DNA of 64,000 nt from Pseudomonadota bacterium (GCA_027623555.1 JAQBSZ010000001.1:1-64000); one strand, 5' to 3'; shown: positions 17,091 to 28,195, numbered from the stretch's first letter. Numbers and translations: made by a program. Notes: generated by a model from the sequence alone, not told the origin.

Positions 17091-17720
17091 CTAGCCGACT
17101 GATGCAGCCGTTGCGGTTGTGTAGGGAGCCAGCAGGTTTCGACTGAGAAATTCCCACTGAGTATCCCAGTTCTCCAATGGGGAATGTTTGAACTCACTGC
17201 GCACGAATTGAACCAACCTGCCTTCACAGCTTGCCAGCAACAGGTTAGCGAGCGCCGCGGGCGAGACCGTGGGCTTTAAATTTTCTCGGATCTGTGCTTC
17301 TCGCAAGACTTGTTTTAGTTGAGATTCCAGTCGGCTGAAGAATTGCGCGATACGCTCACGCAAGCGCTCGGTTTCGCCAGCAAGCGCATCGCCTGTTAAG
17401 AGGCGTGTCATACCGGGGTTCTTATCCGAGAAAGTCAGCAGTAAGGTCAGAATCTTATGGCAGCGCGCTTCAGTACTGGCTTCTTCGTTCAGAATTCGTG
17501 AAATACGCAGGAACAGGGTTTCTTCAATAAACTGGATAAGCCCTTCGAACATGCGCGCCTTGCTGGGAAAGTGTCGATAGAGTGCCGCTTCGGAAACGCC
17601 TACTTCTTTGGCCAGCGCGGCTGTGGTAATTCGTTCTCCAGGAGCGGTTTCCAACATGCGCGCCAGGGATTGCAGAATCTGGTCTTTTCGCGACAGCTTG
17701 TGGTTGGTATCCATAGCCAT
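17091..17720 (-). CDS. slmA: nucleoid occlusion factor SlmA
   Basis: This TetR-family DNA-binding protein blocks FtsZ assembly over the nucleoid. The 209-residue protein has the HTH at about 30-55 ([20 protein letters not shown]) and the SlmA-type core ([34 protein letters not shown]), which distinguishes it from ordinary TetR regulators. ATG 17720 and the in-frame ATG 17714 are equally possible. The place next to pyrE is conserved in gammaproteobacteria. It lies last in a co-directional run coaBC-algC-argB-slmA. The C-terminal six residues (Thr-Ala-Ala-region) are lineage-specific. Confidence 0.94.
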   Translation of the reverse strand: MAMDTNHKLSRKDQILQSLARMLETAPGERITTAALAKEVGVSEAALYRHFPSKARMFEGLIQFIEETLFLRISRILNEEASTEARCHKILTLLLTFSDKNPGMTRLLTGDALAGETERLRERIAQFFSRLESQLKQVLREAQIRENLKPTVSPAALANLLLASCEGRLVQFVRSEFKHSPLENWDTQWEFLSRNLLAPYTTATAASVG

Positions 17721-17783
17721 TCTGTTAGTTCTTTATTGGGCCTCGTTGCGTAAGGAAGCATTCCGGCGGCGAAGGTGAACGGG

Positions 17784-20140
<2,357 letters not shown>

Positions 20141-20172
20141 GAGTTTCTTGTACTTTAAATCAATAAGTCGAG

Positions 20173-21366
20173 TCAGCTTTTTTGAGTCAGGGTTTCAGCG
20201 ATGAGTTGCAATATGTTTCGGGCAACCACATTTTTGTTTGCAGTGGGAATCTCCTTTTCACCGGTTGGAGAAATTGCCGTAACTGAAATAGTTTCACTAT
20301 TGAAAGTCTCGGTCGCATTATTGGCAAATAAAAGGTCCAGATTTTTCTTCTGCAGTTTTTTGCGACCATTCTCGAGAATGTCATTGGTCTCCGCTGCGAA
20401 ACCCACCACAACTGGCCGAGGATCCAGCCGTGCAACTTCACTGATGATGTCTGGATTCTTCACCAGCGTGAGTTGAATTTCCCCAGTACTCTTTTTGATT
20501 TTTTCCTGAGCCGCATTTTTCGGGCGATAGTCAGCCACGGCTGCCACGCCAATGAACACATCGGCCGCTTCTATCTGCGCAAGTGTCGCCTCGAGCATCT
20601 GATCTGCGCTTTCTACATCGATGCGGGTAACTCTATCGGGTGTCTGTAGTTGCACTGGTCCGCTTATCAGAATTACTTTGGCTCCAGCAAAGACAGCTTC
20701 AGCGGCCAGCGCATATGCCATTTTTCCCGAACTGTGATTACTGATAAACCTGACTGGATCCAGCGCTTCTCGAGTTGGCCCACCGGTAATGACAATTTTT
20801 CGACCCGCCAGGTAATCGCTTTTGAAAAGGCTCGCGCACTCCTCGATCAGTTCCGCCGGTTCCAGCATGCGCCCAAGGCCGACATCGCCACAGGCCTGTT
20901 CTCCTTCGGCAGGTCCGAATATGTGGTATGACCTGTCTCGCAATAATTGTAGGTTGGACTGGGTACCCGGATCAGACCACATTGCCTGATTCATTGCCGG
21001 CGCTACCGCTATAGGTGCAGAAGTGGCTAGCACCAGGGTACTCAGAATGTCATTCGCCTGGCCATGGACTATGCGCGCAATAAAGTCAGCCGTTGCTGGC
21101 GCAATAAGCACCAGATCTGCCCAGCGCGCCAATTCGATATGACCCATTGCCGCTTCGGCTTCGGTATCCAGTAACTCCAGGTGCACACGATTACCTGAAA
21201 GCGCCTGCATTGTCAGCGGCGTAATGAACTCGGTGGCGGATCGGGTCATGGCAATCCGCACGTCGGCTCCGGCCTTGCTAAACAGGCGAGTCAGCTCGGC
21301 ACATTTATAAGCAGCGATTCCACCGGTGATACCAAGAAGGATGCGTTTGTTAGTGAGGCTTAACAT
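20173..21366 (-). CDS. coaBC: bifunctional phosphopantothenoylcysteine decarboxylase/synthetase
   Basis: This protein performs two consecutive steps of coenzyme A synthesis. The N-terminal flavoprotein (CoaC) half shows GITGGIAAYK, the ATADFIARI region and PAMNQAMW. The C-terminal CoaB half shows GGPTREALDPVRFISNHSSGKM and the late GFAAETND/KNPDI segment. ATG 21366 gives an N-terminus matching E. coli CoaBC (397 residues here, 406 there); upstream TTG/ATG would add 8-9 unrelated residues. It is divergent from radC and 32 bases upstream of algC. Dut, the usual downstream neighbour, is missing. Confidence 0.95.
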   Translation of the reverse strand: MLSLTNKRILLGITGGIAAYKCAELTRLFSKAGADVRIAMTRSATEFITPLTMQALSGNRVHLELLDTEAEAAMGHIELARWADLVLIAPATADFIARIVHGQANDILSTLVLATSAPIAVAPAMNQAMWSDPGTQSNLQLLRDRSYHIFGPAEGEQACGDVGLGRMLEPAELIEECASLFKSDYLAGRKIVITGGPTREALDPVRFISNHSSGKMAYALAAEAVFAGAKVILISGPVQLQTPDRVTRIDVESADQMLEATLAQIEAADVFIGVAAVADYRPKNAAQEKIKKSTGEIQLTLVKNPDIISEVARLDPRPVVVGFAAETNDILENGRKKLQKKNLDLLFANNATETFNSETISVTAISPTGEKEIPTANKNVVARNILQLIAETLTQKS

Positions 21367-21521
21367 GGAAACCGTTGAAAAACCTGGCATCAAGAAATAG
21401 GGGAGAGCTAGACTAGCAGGTCATTTCTCCTGACGCAATTTGCGCATAAGTTACGAAATTTGGGGAATTCAGGGCTAAGCTTTACTGCTGGTTTCAACTG
21501 AAAAGACAGGAATTCAGCCCT

Positions 21522-22196
21522 ATGACACTCACATCCTGGCCATTGCATGAACGGCCACGGGAAAGGCTTCTCAATGGGGGTGCCAAGCAACTTTCAGATG
21601 CTGAGTTGCTGGCAGTCATACTCCAGAATGGCACCCGAGGCCTCACTGCTGTGGACGTAGCCCGCCAGCTGCTGATCCGGCATGGCGGTCTGAATGGAAT
21701 ACTCAGCGCACGCCAGGTCGAGCTTTGTGCGCAACCAGGAGTTGGAAAGGCTACGTTCGCCTGCTTTGAAGCAATCCAGGAAATCGTGCAAAGGCAGATG
21801 TTGGAAAGCATACGAAGTAAGCGAGTACTTACTAGCTCGGCAGAGACACGCAACTATCTACGGGCCAAGTTCCGAAATTGTCAGAATGAAATCTTCAGTT
21901 GCCTGTTCCTGGATAATCAGCACCGGGTCATGAAGCTCGAAGAACTGTTCCAGGGCACGATCGATGGCGCCGCGGTGTATCCCCGGGAGGTTGTGAAACG
22001 CTGTCTTCATTTCAATGCGGCGGCGGTGATCTTCGCTCATAATCATCCGTCAGGGGTGGCGGAGCCAAGCCAGGCCGATATCGCCATAACCCGTAAACTC
22101 ATGGCGGCACTGCAGACTATCGATGTCAGGGTACTGGACCACCTGGTGATTGGGGATAGCTGCGTTGTTTCGTTAGCTGAGCGAGATCTACTTTAG
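21522..22196 (+). CDS. radC: RadC/YeeS-type JAB-domain protein
   Basis: This 224-residue RadC protein has an N-terminal helix-hairpin-helix half (RERLLNGGAKQLSDAELLAVI) and a C-terminal JAB1/MPN-like metal-binding half with FAHNHPSGVAEPSQAD, the zinc-binding His-x-His...Asp signature. The family was once thought to act in DNA repair, but its role is not established. ATG 21522 follows AGGAATTC. It begins the conserved radC-rpmB-rpmG block. Its stop codon is embedded in a strong hairpin. Confidence 0.93.
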   Translation: MTLTSWPLHERPRERLLNGGAKQLSDAELLAVILQNGTRGLTAVDVARQLLIRHGGLNGILSARQVELCAQPGVGKATFACFEAIQEIVQRQMLESIRSKRVLTSSAETRNYLRAKFRNCQNEIFSCLFLDNQHRVMKLEELFQGTIDGAAVYPREVVKRCLHFNAAAVIFAHNHPSGVAEPSQADIAITRKLMAALQTIDVRVLDHLVIGDSCVVSLAERDLL

Positions 22197-22229
22197 GAGC
22201 CTCTGAACAACTACTTGTTCAGAGGCTCC
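22196..22229. terminator. 15-bp perfect stem-loop overlapping the radC stop
   Basis: GGAGCCTCTGAACAA (22196-22210) and TTGTTCAGAGGCTCC (22215-22229) pair perfectly around the loop CTAC. The first base is the last base of the radC stop. No T-run follows (CCAGATTG), so it may be a transcript-end stabiliser, attenuator or inverted-repeat element instead of an intrinsic terminator. Confidence 0.55.
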
Positions 22230-22296
22230 CCAGATTGTTACGCTTGGCTGACTGGCCTGGAAGCAAGGAAACAGGGGCCCTCCACGGGAGTTTACC

Positions 22297-22325
22297 TTGC
22301 TATTGGCAGACTGTTCTGGTATAAA
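22297..22325 (+). promoter_or_regulatory. rpmB-rpmG promoter
   Basis: TTGCTA (22297-22302) and TATAAA (22320-22325) are separated by the ideal 17 bases, and TGG directly before the -10 makes it an extended -10. Transcription would start near 22332, leaving a leader of about 105 bases before rpmB, long enough for structure-based control. Confidence 0.6.
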
Positions 22326-22436
22326 ACGCAGCTCTTTTTTACCCCCAGTTTGTTTCGTGGAAGATCGAGACCTGATCCGGGGAATACACTTCAGAAATTC
22401 AGTTTTTTTACTGAGCAGGACTTAAGAGGCCGCAAG

Positions 22437-22673
22437 ATGTCCAGGGTTTGTATGGTAACGGGTAAAAAACCTGTTTCAGGAAACAACGTATCACACGCGC
22501 AAAACAAGACTAAGCGCCGATTCTCACCAAATATTCATACGCATCGATTCTGGGTCGAGTCTGAAAAGCGCTTCGTGAAACTCCGCGTATCTACAAAAGG
22601 AATGCGTATCATCGACAAGAACGGTATTGATACGGTTTTAGCCGATATTCGAGCCAATGGCGCGCAAGTTTAA
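22437..22673 (+). CDS. rpmB: 50S ribosomal protein L28
   Basis: L28 is a small 23S-rRNA-binding protein of the large subunit. From ATG 22437 it is 78 residues, the usual size, starting [12 protein letters not shown] with [11 protein letters not shown] and the [19 protein letters not shown] block. An open frame extends upstream through the promoter and is not coding. The start is preceded by AAGAGG. It is followed by rpmG after 28 bases, the standard L28-L33 pair. Confidence 0.97.
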   Translation: MSRVCMVTGKKPVSGNNVSHAQNKTKRRFSPNIHTHRFWVESEKRFVKLRVSTKGMRIIDKNGIDTVLADIRANGAQV

Positions 22674-22701
22674 GCGGACTAATTAACACGGGTAGCCAAC
22701 A

Positions 22702-22857
22702 ATGAGAGACAAGATCAAATTAGTATCAAGCGCTGGTACGGGTCACTACTACACGACCGACAAGAATAAGCGCAACATGCCGGACAAGATGGAAATCAAG
22801 AAATACGATCCGGTTGTCCGCAAGCACGTCATCTATAAAGAATCCAAGATCAAGTAG
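22702..22857 (+). CDS. rpmG: 50S ribosomal protein L33
   Basis: This 51-residue protein ([19 protein letters not shown] at the start, then [10 protein letters not shown] at the end) is L33 of the cysteine-free type: the positions that hold CxxC in zinc-binding forms are not Cys here. It is therefore not expected to be zinc-regulated. It is co-transcribed with rpmB and followed by a strong terminator. In E. coli mutM comes next; here mutM lies about 13 kb away beside coaD. Confidence 0.96.
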   Translation: MRDKIKLVSSAGTGHYYTTDKNKRNMPDKMEIKKYDPVVRKHVIYKESKIK

Positions 22858-22893
22858 AGATTCAGTCACGTTCGCGCAAACCAGTCTCACAAT

Positions 22894-22933
22894 AAAAAAG
22901 CCGGCAATCTTTCACCAGGCTGCCGGCTTTTTT
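22894..22933. terminator. bidirectional intrinsic terminator
   Basis: AAAAAAGCCGGCA (22894-22906) and TGCCGGCTTTTTT (22921-22933) form a 13-bp stem with a 14-base loop, and each strand ends in a T-run. It serves rpmG on the plus strand and the convergent transposase gene on the minus strand. Confidence 0.9.
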
Positions 22934-22959
22934 ATGGAAGGAAATTGAGAGTTTCTGGC

Positions 22960-23928
22960 TTATTTTCCCCGGCTCAGCTGCGTTGCCAGCCTTTCCGTAG
23001 TTGCCAGAACTTTAGGATTCTCGGTAAATTCCAATTTCAGTTTGCCAACCGTCGTTGAAACCGTTCCATACCGCTTGAGCCTGAATAGCTTGGCAATCGA
23101 CTGCAGGGTTACCGCAGATAACTCCTGGCACAAGTACATGGCAACCCAACGCGGTACATTCTTGGATCCAGGACCGCGCGCTGCTTTATAGATACTCACT
23201 TCAGAAACTTTGAACTGCCTGGCAACGGCAGTGATGATCTGTTTGCAGGAAGGGCGCCACTTGGCATTCGCACCGCGAGAGACTCCCCGGACCGTGGTGG
23301 CGGAACGCTTTTTCTGCGCCCCGTTGCGAAACTTGGCATCGCCCATTACCGATGACAGGTTCTTCTTTCCATAGAAATGCGCCATTTCTTCATCGACACC
23401 CTGCGCCACATATTTCTTGTACGCTGCCGCTCGTTTCGCCGCAGTGGTGCGAAGCTGTTTCAGGATATCGTCGCGGTTAAACCACACTGGTGGTTTGGCT
23501 TTTCGTGTGAAATAGGTATAGCTACTATAAGGATAGCTATTCAATTCCGCTGCCTTGACCTTGGAGTGAATAAAGCGCGATAGCGGTAACAGGTATTTGT
23601 CAGCCTGCACCAGGACTGCCTTGTAGCGACCCCGGAACAAGGAGCCATCTATCCTCTTCAGCCTTTGATGCTGTTGAGTATAGAGTCCGTCTATCTGGCG
23701 CATAAAACGACTCAGGTTAGCCTCAGGTGTTTTCACCACAAGGTGGTACTGGTCTCTGAGCAGACAGTAAGCATGAACTTCGACATTCAATCTTGCACAG
23801 GTTTCACCTAACCCATCTAGAAAGGCTTCGAAATACTTCGCCGAAGGAAACACTCGTTGACTATCCAGTCCGTAATTAGAGACATGGTATGTCGCGTCTG
23901 GATATTCTATTCGAAGAGGTCTGGCCAT
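22960..23928 (-). CDS. REP-associated transposase-like protein with DnaA-like tail, probably catalytically inactive
   Basis: This 322-residue protein has an N-terminal Y1-transposase (IS200/REP-transposase type) domain (about 1-130) with family segments HAYCLL, TPEANLSRFMRQ and FRGRYKAVLV. Two catalytic positions differ from what I expect of the family: the His-x-His motif usually read NHYHL is DQYHL (Gln60-Tyr-His62), and the nucleophilic Tyr position (usually RYVxLNPVRA) reads RFIHSKVKAA (Phe119). The C-terminal part (about 225-310), with VPRWVAMYLCQELS and TLQSIAKLF, resembles the DnaA DNA-binding domain, a fusion known in this family. Loss of both residues suggests a protein kept for DNA binding. 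It is monocistronic, ends at a shared terminator, and a 16-bp tandem repeat lies upstream. Confidence 0.8.
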   Translation of the reverse strand: MARPLRIEYPDATYHVSNYGLDSQRVFPSAKYFEAFLDGLGETCARLNVEVHAYCLLRDQYHLVVKTPEANLSRFMRQIDGLYTQQHQRLKRIDGSLFRGRYKAVLVQADKYLLPLSRFIHSKVKAAELNSYPYSSYTYFTRKAKPPVWFNRDDILKQLRTTAAKRAAAYKKYVAQGVDEEMAHFYGKKNLSSVMGDAKFRNGAQKKRSATTVRGVSRGANAKWRPSCKQIITAVARQFKVSEVSIYKAARGPGSKNVPRWVAMYLCQELSAVTLQSIAKLFRLKRYGTVSTTVGKLKLEFTENPKVLATTERLATQLSRGK

Positions 23929-24085
23929 CTTTTATTCTCTGTTATTGTTTATAGATAGAATTAGAGCTGACCCTATGTGGATCAAGGCGTATAGATATCG
24001 AAATTAGTCTGGCGCGTCAACACAATTAGGAGCGAAGTCGGGCAATTTGCTTCGAGCTTTAAAACAGGGGATGAAACGCATCGTT

Positions 24086-24149
24086 GTGTCACTGCAATTA
24101 TGTGTCACAGCAATTATGTGTCACGGCAAATATGTGTCACGGCAATTGC
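24086..24149. repeat. 16-bp tandem repeat, four copies
   Basis: Units at 24086-24101, 24102-24117, 24118-24133 and 24134-24149 read GTGTCACNGCAATTAT with small changes. They lie between the start of the transposase-like gene and the end of cmoB, in the 264-base interval between those genes. One further 18-base match occurs at 33907-33924. The spacing is too regular and the copies too short for a CRISPR. Confidence 0.88.
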
Positions 24150-24192
24150 ACTTTAAAGCGAGGCTTGACCCCTTTTCGATAGTAAAGAAGTA

Positions 24193-25152
24193 TTATGGGC
24201 GACGCGCGACTATTACTACCCTGCTGGGTGCGGGCAAACCTTCAATAGTTTTCTCCTGGTCAGATGAGTCCAATGCATCCCCTAGTGACTCGAAAGGCAT
24301 CCACGGCGTTTGTCGCTGCTCGTGAAGAGTAGTCCTGGATTGATCAATAACCTCAGCTTCCACAAAGTTGCAGCGTTGTAACCACTGCAAAGCAGTGGCA
24401 ATGCTCGGTACGAACCAGACATTGGGCATTCGAGCGTACCTGGCCGCGGGCGTCAGACTGTAACCTTCCAGGCCATCGACATAAAGAGTTTCAAGAACGA
24501 GTTGCCCACCTGGTTTAAGGCACTGTTTCAGTTGCATCAGGTGATCAATCGGTGAGCTGCGGTGATAGAGCACCCCCATTGAGAACACCGTATCGAATTT
24601 CTCCAACGGCAGTGGGAGGCCCTCCAGCGCGACAGGCAAGACAAAGATGGGAGGGTCGGGAAGAAAGTGTTTCAGTGCCCAGAACTGTGCAACATAGTGG
24701 ATGTGTGGATCGATACCGATAACCAGCTCAGCACCTGCCTCGAGTATGCGGAAACCGAAGTAGCCGTTGCCGCAGCCAACGTCCAGAACCGCCTGTCCTT
24801 TGAGAGAGCCAATCCGTTTCTGCAATCGATCCCATTTGAGATTGCACTGCCATTCGCTATCCACCTCAATGCCAAAAACATTGAAGGGTCCCTTGCGCCA
24901 CGGAATGAATTCACGCAGTTGCTGGACCAGTTGTGCGCGGGTCGCGGCATCGCAATCAGTATCCAATCCTATTCGAATCGTATCTGAGTAACTCACGGTT
25001 GAAGCGGAAATTGCGGGCAGCCCTGAGAGATGCTCGCGCCATTTCTTGAAGTCACCATGCTTGATCTGTTCAAGAGAAGACTCCTCGACCAGTGGTGCCA
25101 GCGCCATAAGTCCGTAATCTTCAAGGTAGTGCAGTAGTGGGGCGAAATTCAC
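24193..25152 (-). CDS. cmoB: tRNA U34 carboxymethyltransferase CmoB
   Basis: CmoB uses carboxy-SAM made by CmoA to convert 5-hydroxyuridine at tRNA position 34 to 5-oxyacetyl-uridine. The 319-residue protein has the family's N-terminal extension (about 1-110) and a Rossmann methyltransferase core with LDVGCGNGYFGFRI (motif I), GIDPHIHYVAQF and FSMGVLYHRSSP. The start is GTG 25152 (no in-frame ATG nearby), 9 bases after the cmoA stop. The cmoA-cmoB order is standard. Confidence 0.95.
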   Translation of the reverse strand: MNFAPLLHYLEDYGLMALAPLVEESSLEQIKHGDFKKWREHLSGLPAISASTVSYSDTIRIGLDTDCDAATRAQLVQQLREFIPWRKGPFNVFGIEVDSEWQCNLKWDRLQKRIGSLKGQAVLDVGCGNGYFGFRILEAGAELVIGIDPHIHYVAQFWALKHFLPDPPIFVLPVALEGLPLPLEKFDTVFSMGVLYHRSSPIDHLMQLKQCLKPGGQLVLETLYVDGLEGYSLTPAARYARMPNVWFVPSIATALQWLQRCNFVEAEVIDQSRTTLHEQRQTPWMPFESLGDALDSSDQEKTIEGLPAPSRVVIVARRP

Positions 25153-25161
25153 TGGCAGGGC

Positions 25162-25926
25162 CTATTTGAAGGTAACCATTGAGGCAAAATTGAAGCACTG
25201 AAACCAGACATCGAACGAGCCAAAGCCTGCCTGGTTCAATCTATTGCGATGTGCATCGATGGTCTCTGGCAACAAGACGTTCTCAAGGGCCGCGCGTTTC
25301 TGACTAATCTCCAGTTTGCTGTAGCCCATGTTTTCTTTAAAGCTGTGATACATATCGATAAACAGGTCATTCAGCTTCTCATCGGGGAAAACGATTTTCT
25401 CCGAGATGATCAGGATGCCGCCAGGATTCATGCCTTTATAGATCCTCTCGATCAAGCCCTGTCGCTCGGTCAGGGTTACAAATTGCAGGGTAAAATTCAG
25501 TACCACAACCGAGGCATTGACAATATTAACGTCCAACACATCTTCGCAGCGGCACTCAATTGGTATCCGAATAAAGTCCAGAGATGCTTTTTTTCGCTGC
25601 ATTGTTTCTATCATGGCCGTGGAATTATCAACGGCTACTATCGAACAATTGGCGTTAGACAGCGCATGAGCCATGGCAAAGGTCGCCCCTCCAAGGCTAC
25701 AGCCCAGGTCATACAAGACCGAATCTTGCTGGTAATGCCGCTCAGCCAGCACACCAATCATGGCTATGATCGTGCTGTAGCCAGGCACTGAACGATTGAT
25801 CATGTCCTCGAAAACTTCGGCAACGTTTTCATCGAAGACAAAGTCTCCAGGCAGCTGCTTCTGCGCAAACAACTGATCTCTTCGTTGGCCCTTTTGCGAA
25901 TCTTTTTGTGGGGTGTCGTTGCTCAT
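25162..25926 (-). CDS. cmoA: carboxy-S-adenosyl-L-methionine synthase CmoA
   Basis: CmoA converts SAM and prephenate to carboxy-SAM for CmoB. The 254-residue protein (E. coli 247) shows FVFDENVAEVFEDMINRSVPGY, typical of the family's N-terminus, YDLGCSLGGATFAM (motif I), and LNFTLQFVTLTER in the core. The C-terminus ends WFQCFNFASMVTF, also a family feature. ATG 25926 is the start. It forms a two-gene operon with cmoB. Confidence 0.95.
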   Translation of the reverse strand: MSNDTPQKDSQKGQRRDQLFAQKQLPGDFVFDENVAEVFEDMINRSVPGYSTIIAMIGVLAERHYQQDSVLYDLGCSLGGATFAMAHALSNANCSIVAVDNSTAMIETMQRKKASLDFIRIPIECRCEDVLDVNIVNASVVVLNFTLQFVTLTERQGLIERIYKGMNPGGILIISEKIVFPDEKLNDLFIDMYHSFKENMGYSKLEISQKRAALENVLLPETIDAHRNRLNQAGFGSFDVWFQCFNFASMVTFK

Positions 25927-26091
25927 AAAAATCGTAGATTGGCTCGGTTTAGCTGTGTCGGAAATTCAGCTTGTCATTAATGCTGAAAAATTTCCCCAAA
26001 GTTATTGTGAAGCGAAGTAGTTTCACATAGTTTACACATTCATTAGAGGGTTCAGAGGATAGCAATCCCTCGATGTATTATCCGGTAATCC

Positions 26092-26643
26092 ATGCCACAT
26101 TCAAACGCCAGCGCTGCACAGCTATTGGTCGAAAACTTCTCGCTATTGGAAAACCTGAGTATTGAATATGGCGTGTTGGACCTGGCCTGTGGCGAAGGTA
26201 GAAATGGTTTACACCTGGCGGAGCATAAACTAAAGGTTACATTTGCCGACTATGATGAAACCAATCTATCGCATGTAGAAAATGAACTGCATGCAAAAGG
26301 ACTTCAGGGGCAGTGCTGGCGCGTCGATCTGGAAGTAGCGAATAGCGAACCTTTGGCAGATAAATGTTTCGACGCGGTGCTGGTTTTTAATTATCTTCAT
26401 CGACCCCTGATGCCAGCTATAAAGCAGGTCATCAGGCCAGGTGGAGTGCTGTTTTATGATACGTTTACTATGGACCAGATCCAGTTTGGTAAACCAACAA
26501 ACCCAGATTATCTACTGCGGCCTGGCGAATTGCTGGACTGCTTTAAGGGCTGGGAACGGCTGTACTATTTTGAGGGCGAAATGCTTTCGCCGGGAGCGCA
26601 GAACAGGTGTGCCAAGGCAAGCCTGATCGCAAGGAAACCCTGA
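26092..26643 (+). CDS. class I SAM-dependent methyltransferase, TehB-like
   Basis: This compact 183-residue Rossmann methyltransferase has motif I LDLACGEGRNGLHLA at about residues 29-43, an acidic residue after strand 2 (FADYDETN) and VLVFNYLHRP as motif IV. After strand 5 it continues GGVLFYDTFTMDQ and PDYLLRPGELLDCF. The overall pattern resembles TehB/UbiE-like enzymes acting on small molecules. The substrate is unknown. It is followed 30 bases later by the metallopeptidase gene on the same strand. No strong ribosome-binding site precedes ATG 26092. Confidence 0.75.
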   Translation: MPHSNASAAQLLVENFSLLENLSIEYGVLDLACGEGRNGLHLAEHKLKVTFADYDETNLSHVENELHAKGLQGQCWRVDLEVANSEPLADKCFDAVLVFNYLHRPLMPAIKQVIRPGGVLFYDTFTMDQIQFGKPTNPDYLLRPGELLDCFKGWERLYYFEGEMLSPGAQNRCAKASLIARKP

Positions 26644-26673
26644 CAGGGTAAATAACAGGATGATGAGAAACCC

Positions 26674-27405
26674 ATGAGCAAGCCGAAGATTGTTCCACTG
26701 AATTCTGGAAACTTGACTACTCAATCACCGCAATCTTTCACCTGCGAAGTGCTCAGGAGCAGCCGCAAGACGCTTGCGCTTTATATTTCCCACAAACAAG
26801 TAGAGGTTCGCTGCCCGCACCGAGCTTCTCGAGCAGAGGTGCAAAATTTCGTTAATTCGAACCAACAATGGATTCAAAATCGGCTGCAGGAAGAGTCAGT
26901 GCGCTTTCAGGAAAGCCTGCGCATCGAAAAAGGCGCCAGGATACTCTACCGGGCCAGGGAGCTCACTATCGAGTTTAGAGAAGGGCGCAAGCAGCGTATC
27001 CTGATCAACGGCGATCGCTTCATTATCCAGGGGCACAAGCTTAATGCGGCCAAAGCCAGGGTGCAGGTTGAGGATTTCCTGATCGACAAGGCCAGTGAAT
27101 ACATTATTCCCCGTGCTCGAGGATTGGCGCGCTACCTGGGAGTCGACCGCAAGATCAGGGAAATCAAGCTCAGGAAAACCAAGTCCAAATGGGGGCATTG
27201 CACATCAGCCGGGATGATTCAATACAACTGGCTGATCATGCTGGCTCCTTACAGCATTATCGACTATATGATTACCCATGAAATTTGCCACCTGATCCAC
27301 ATGGACCATTCGAAACGCTACTGGAATCTCGTGGAATCTATTTGCCCCAATTATGCGCATTACGTCGACTGGCTAAAAGAGCATGAGCACCGCTTCTGGT
27401 TCTAG
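26674..27405 (+). CDS. YgjP-type metallopeptidase (DUF45/SprT-like fold)
   Basis: This 243-residue protein has the zinc-protease motif HEICH (THEICHLIHMDHSKRYWNLV, about residues 201-220), with a downstream Trp-Asn-Leu-Val-Glu helix typical of YgjP/WSS1-like proteins. KTKSKWGHCTSAG, a YgjP hallmark, comes just before it. The N-terminal half is mixed alpha/beta and begins with a segment resembling substrate-clamping strands (ALYISHKQVEVRCP). The physiological role of the family is unclear. ATG 26674 is preceded by AGGATGATGAG. It lies with the methyltransferase gene and converges on trmB. Confidence 0.85.
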   Translation: MSKPKIVPLNSGNLTTQSPQSFTCEVLRSSRKTLALYISHKQVEVRCPHRASRAEVQNFVNSNQQWIQNRLQEESVRFQESLRIEKGARILYRARELTIEFREGRKQRILINGDRFIIQGHKLNAAKARVQVEDFLIDKASEYIIPRARGLARYLGVDRKIREIKLRKTKSKWGHCTSAGMIQYNWLIMLAPYSIIDYMITHEICHLIHMDHSKRYWNLVESICPNYAHYVDWLKEHEHRFWF

Positions 27406-27441
27406 GAACCCCGCAGCACTATCCTCTCTTGTTGGCTCGTT

Positions 27442-28164
27442 TTACTGACACTTCTTGCCGAACAATAAATCCCAGACGCCGTGACCCAGGCGTTTTGCCC
27501 GCTGCTCGAACTTCGATGTGGGCCTTATCGCTTGCTCCCAGAAATGCCCGGGCCCATTGCGATTTTCCAGTCTGTCAATGCCCTCCAGGACTGTCAGCAT
27601 GTGTTCGGCGTAGGCTTCCCAGTCGGTGGCCAGGTGCAATAATCCACCGCACTTGAGTTTGCAGATCAACAGCTCGATGAATTCCGTCTGAACGAGCCTG
27701 CGCTTGTTGTGGCGCTTCTTTGGCCATGGATCTGGAAAAAGGATCAAAATCTTATCGATTGACTCATTCGCGAAACAGTTTTGCATGACTTCCGTGGCGT
27801 CATGACAAACCACTCGCAGGTTGCTTAGTTCGTGCGCTTTGATGCCGTGTAGTAACTTACCCACTCCGGGTCGGTGAACTTCGATACCGATGAAATTCGC
27901 TTCAGGATTTTGCCTGGCCATTTCCAACAGCGAATCGCCCATCCCGAAGCCTATCTCTACAACAAGCTCAGAACCCGCGGGAAACAGCGAACCCAGCGCG
28001 AAAGGCGGCGGCGAATATGCAACAACATAGTCATCCCAATAATCGTCAATTGCCTTGCGCTGTGAATCGGTGAAACGTCCTGACCTGATCACATAGCTGC
28101 GGATTGGCCGGGGCTTGGGCGGATTCTCGAGATTTTTGGAATTGTCGGATTTACTACTTGCCAC
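27442..28164 (-). CDS. trmB: tRNA (guanine-N7)-methyltransferase
   Basis: TrmB makes m7G46 in tRNA. The 240-residue protein shows the N-terminal IRSYVIRSGRFT, VEIGFGMGDSLLEMA (SAM motif I), and FPDPWPKKRHNKRR, which holds the catalytic Asp. The end of the protein (ATDWEAYAEHML, then TKFEQRAKRLGH-like SKFEQRAKRLGH) matches the family. No ATG is available near the start; the frame begins at GTG 28164, and the N-terminal 20 residues are polar and variable. It sits 31 bases after thiG. Confidence 0.94.
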   Translation of the reverse strand: MASSKSDNSKNLENPPKPRPIRSYVIRSGRFTDSQRKAIDDYWDDYVVAYSPPPFALGSLFPAGSELVVEIGFGMGDSLLEMARQNPEANFIGIEVHRPGVGKLLHGIKAHELSNLRVVCHDATEVMQNCFANESIDKILILFPDPWPKKRHNKRRLVQTEFIELLICKLKCGGLLHLATDWEAYAEHMLTVLEGIDRLENRNGPGHFWEQAIRPTSKFEQRAKRLGHGVWDLLFGKKCQ

Positions 28165-28195
28165 AATTGATTAATCTGCCAACCGAGGTCAGAAA

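Noticed and set aside
24086..24149. Possible CRISPR array
   Set aside because: Repeats are contiguous 16-mers with no spacers and no cas genes nearby.
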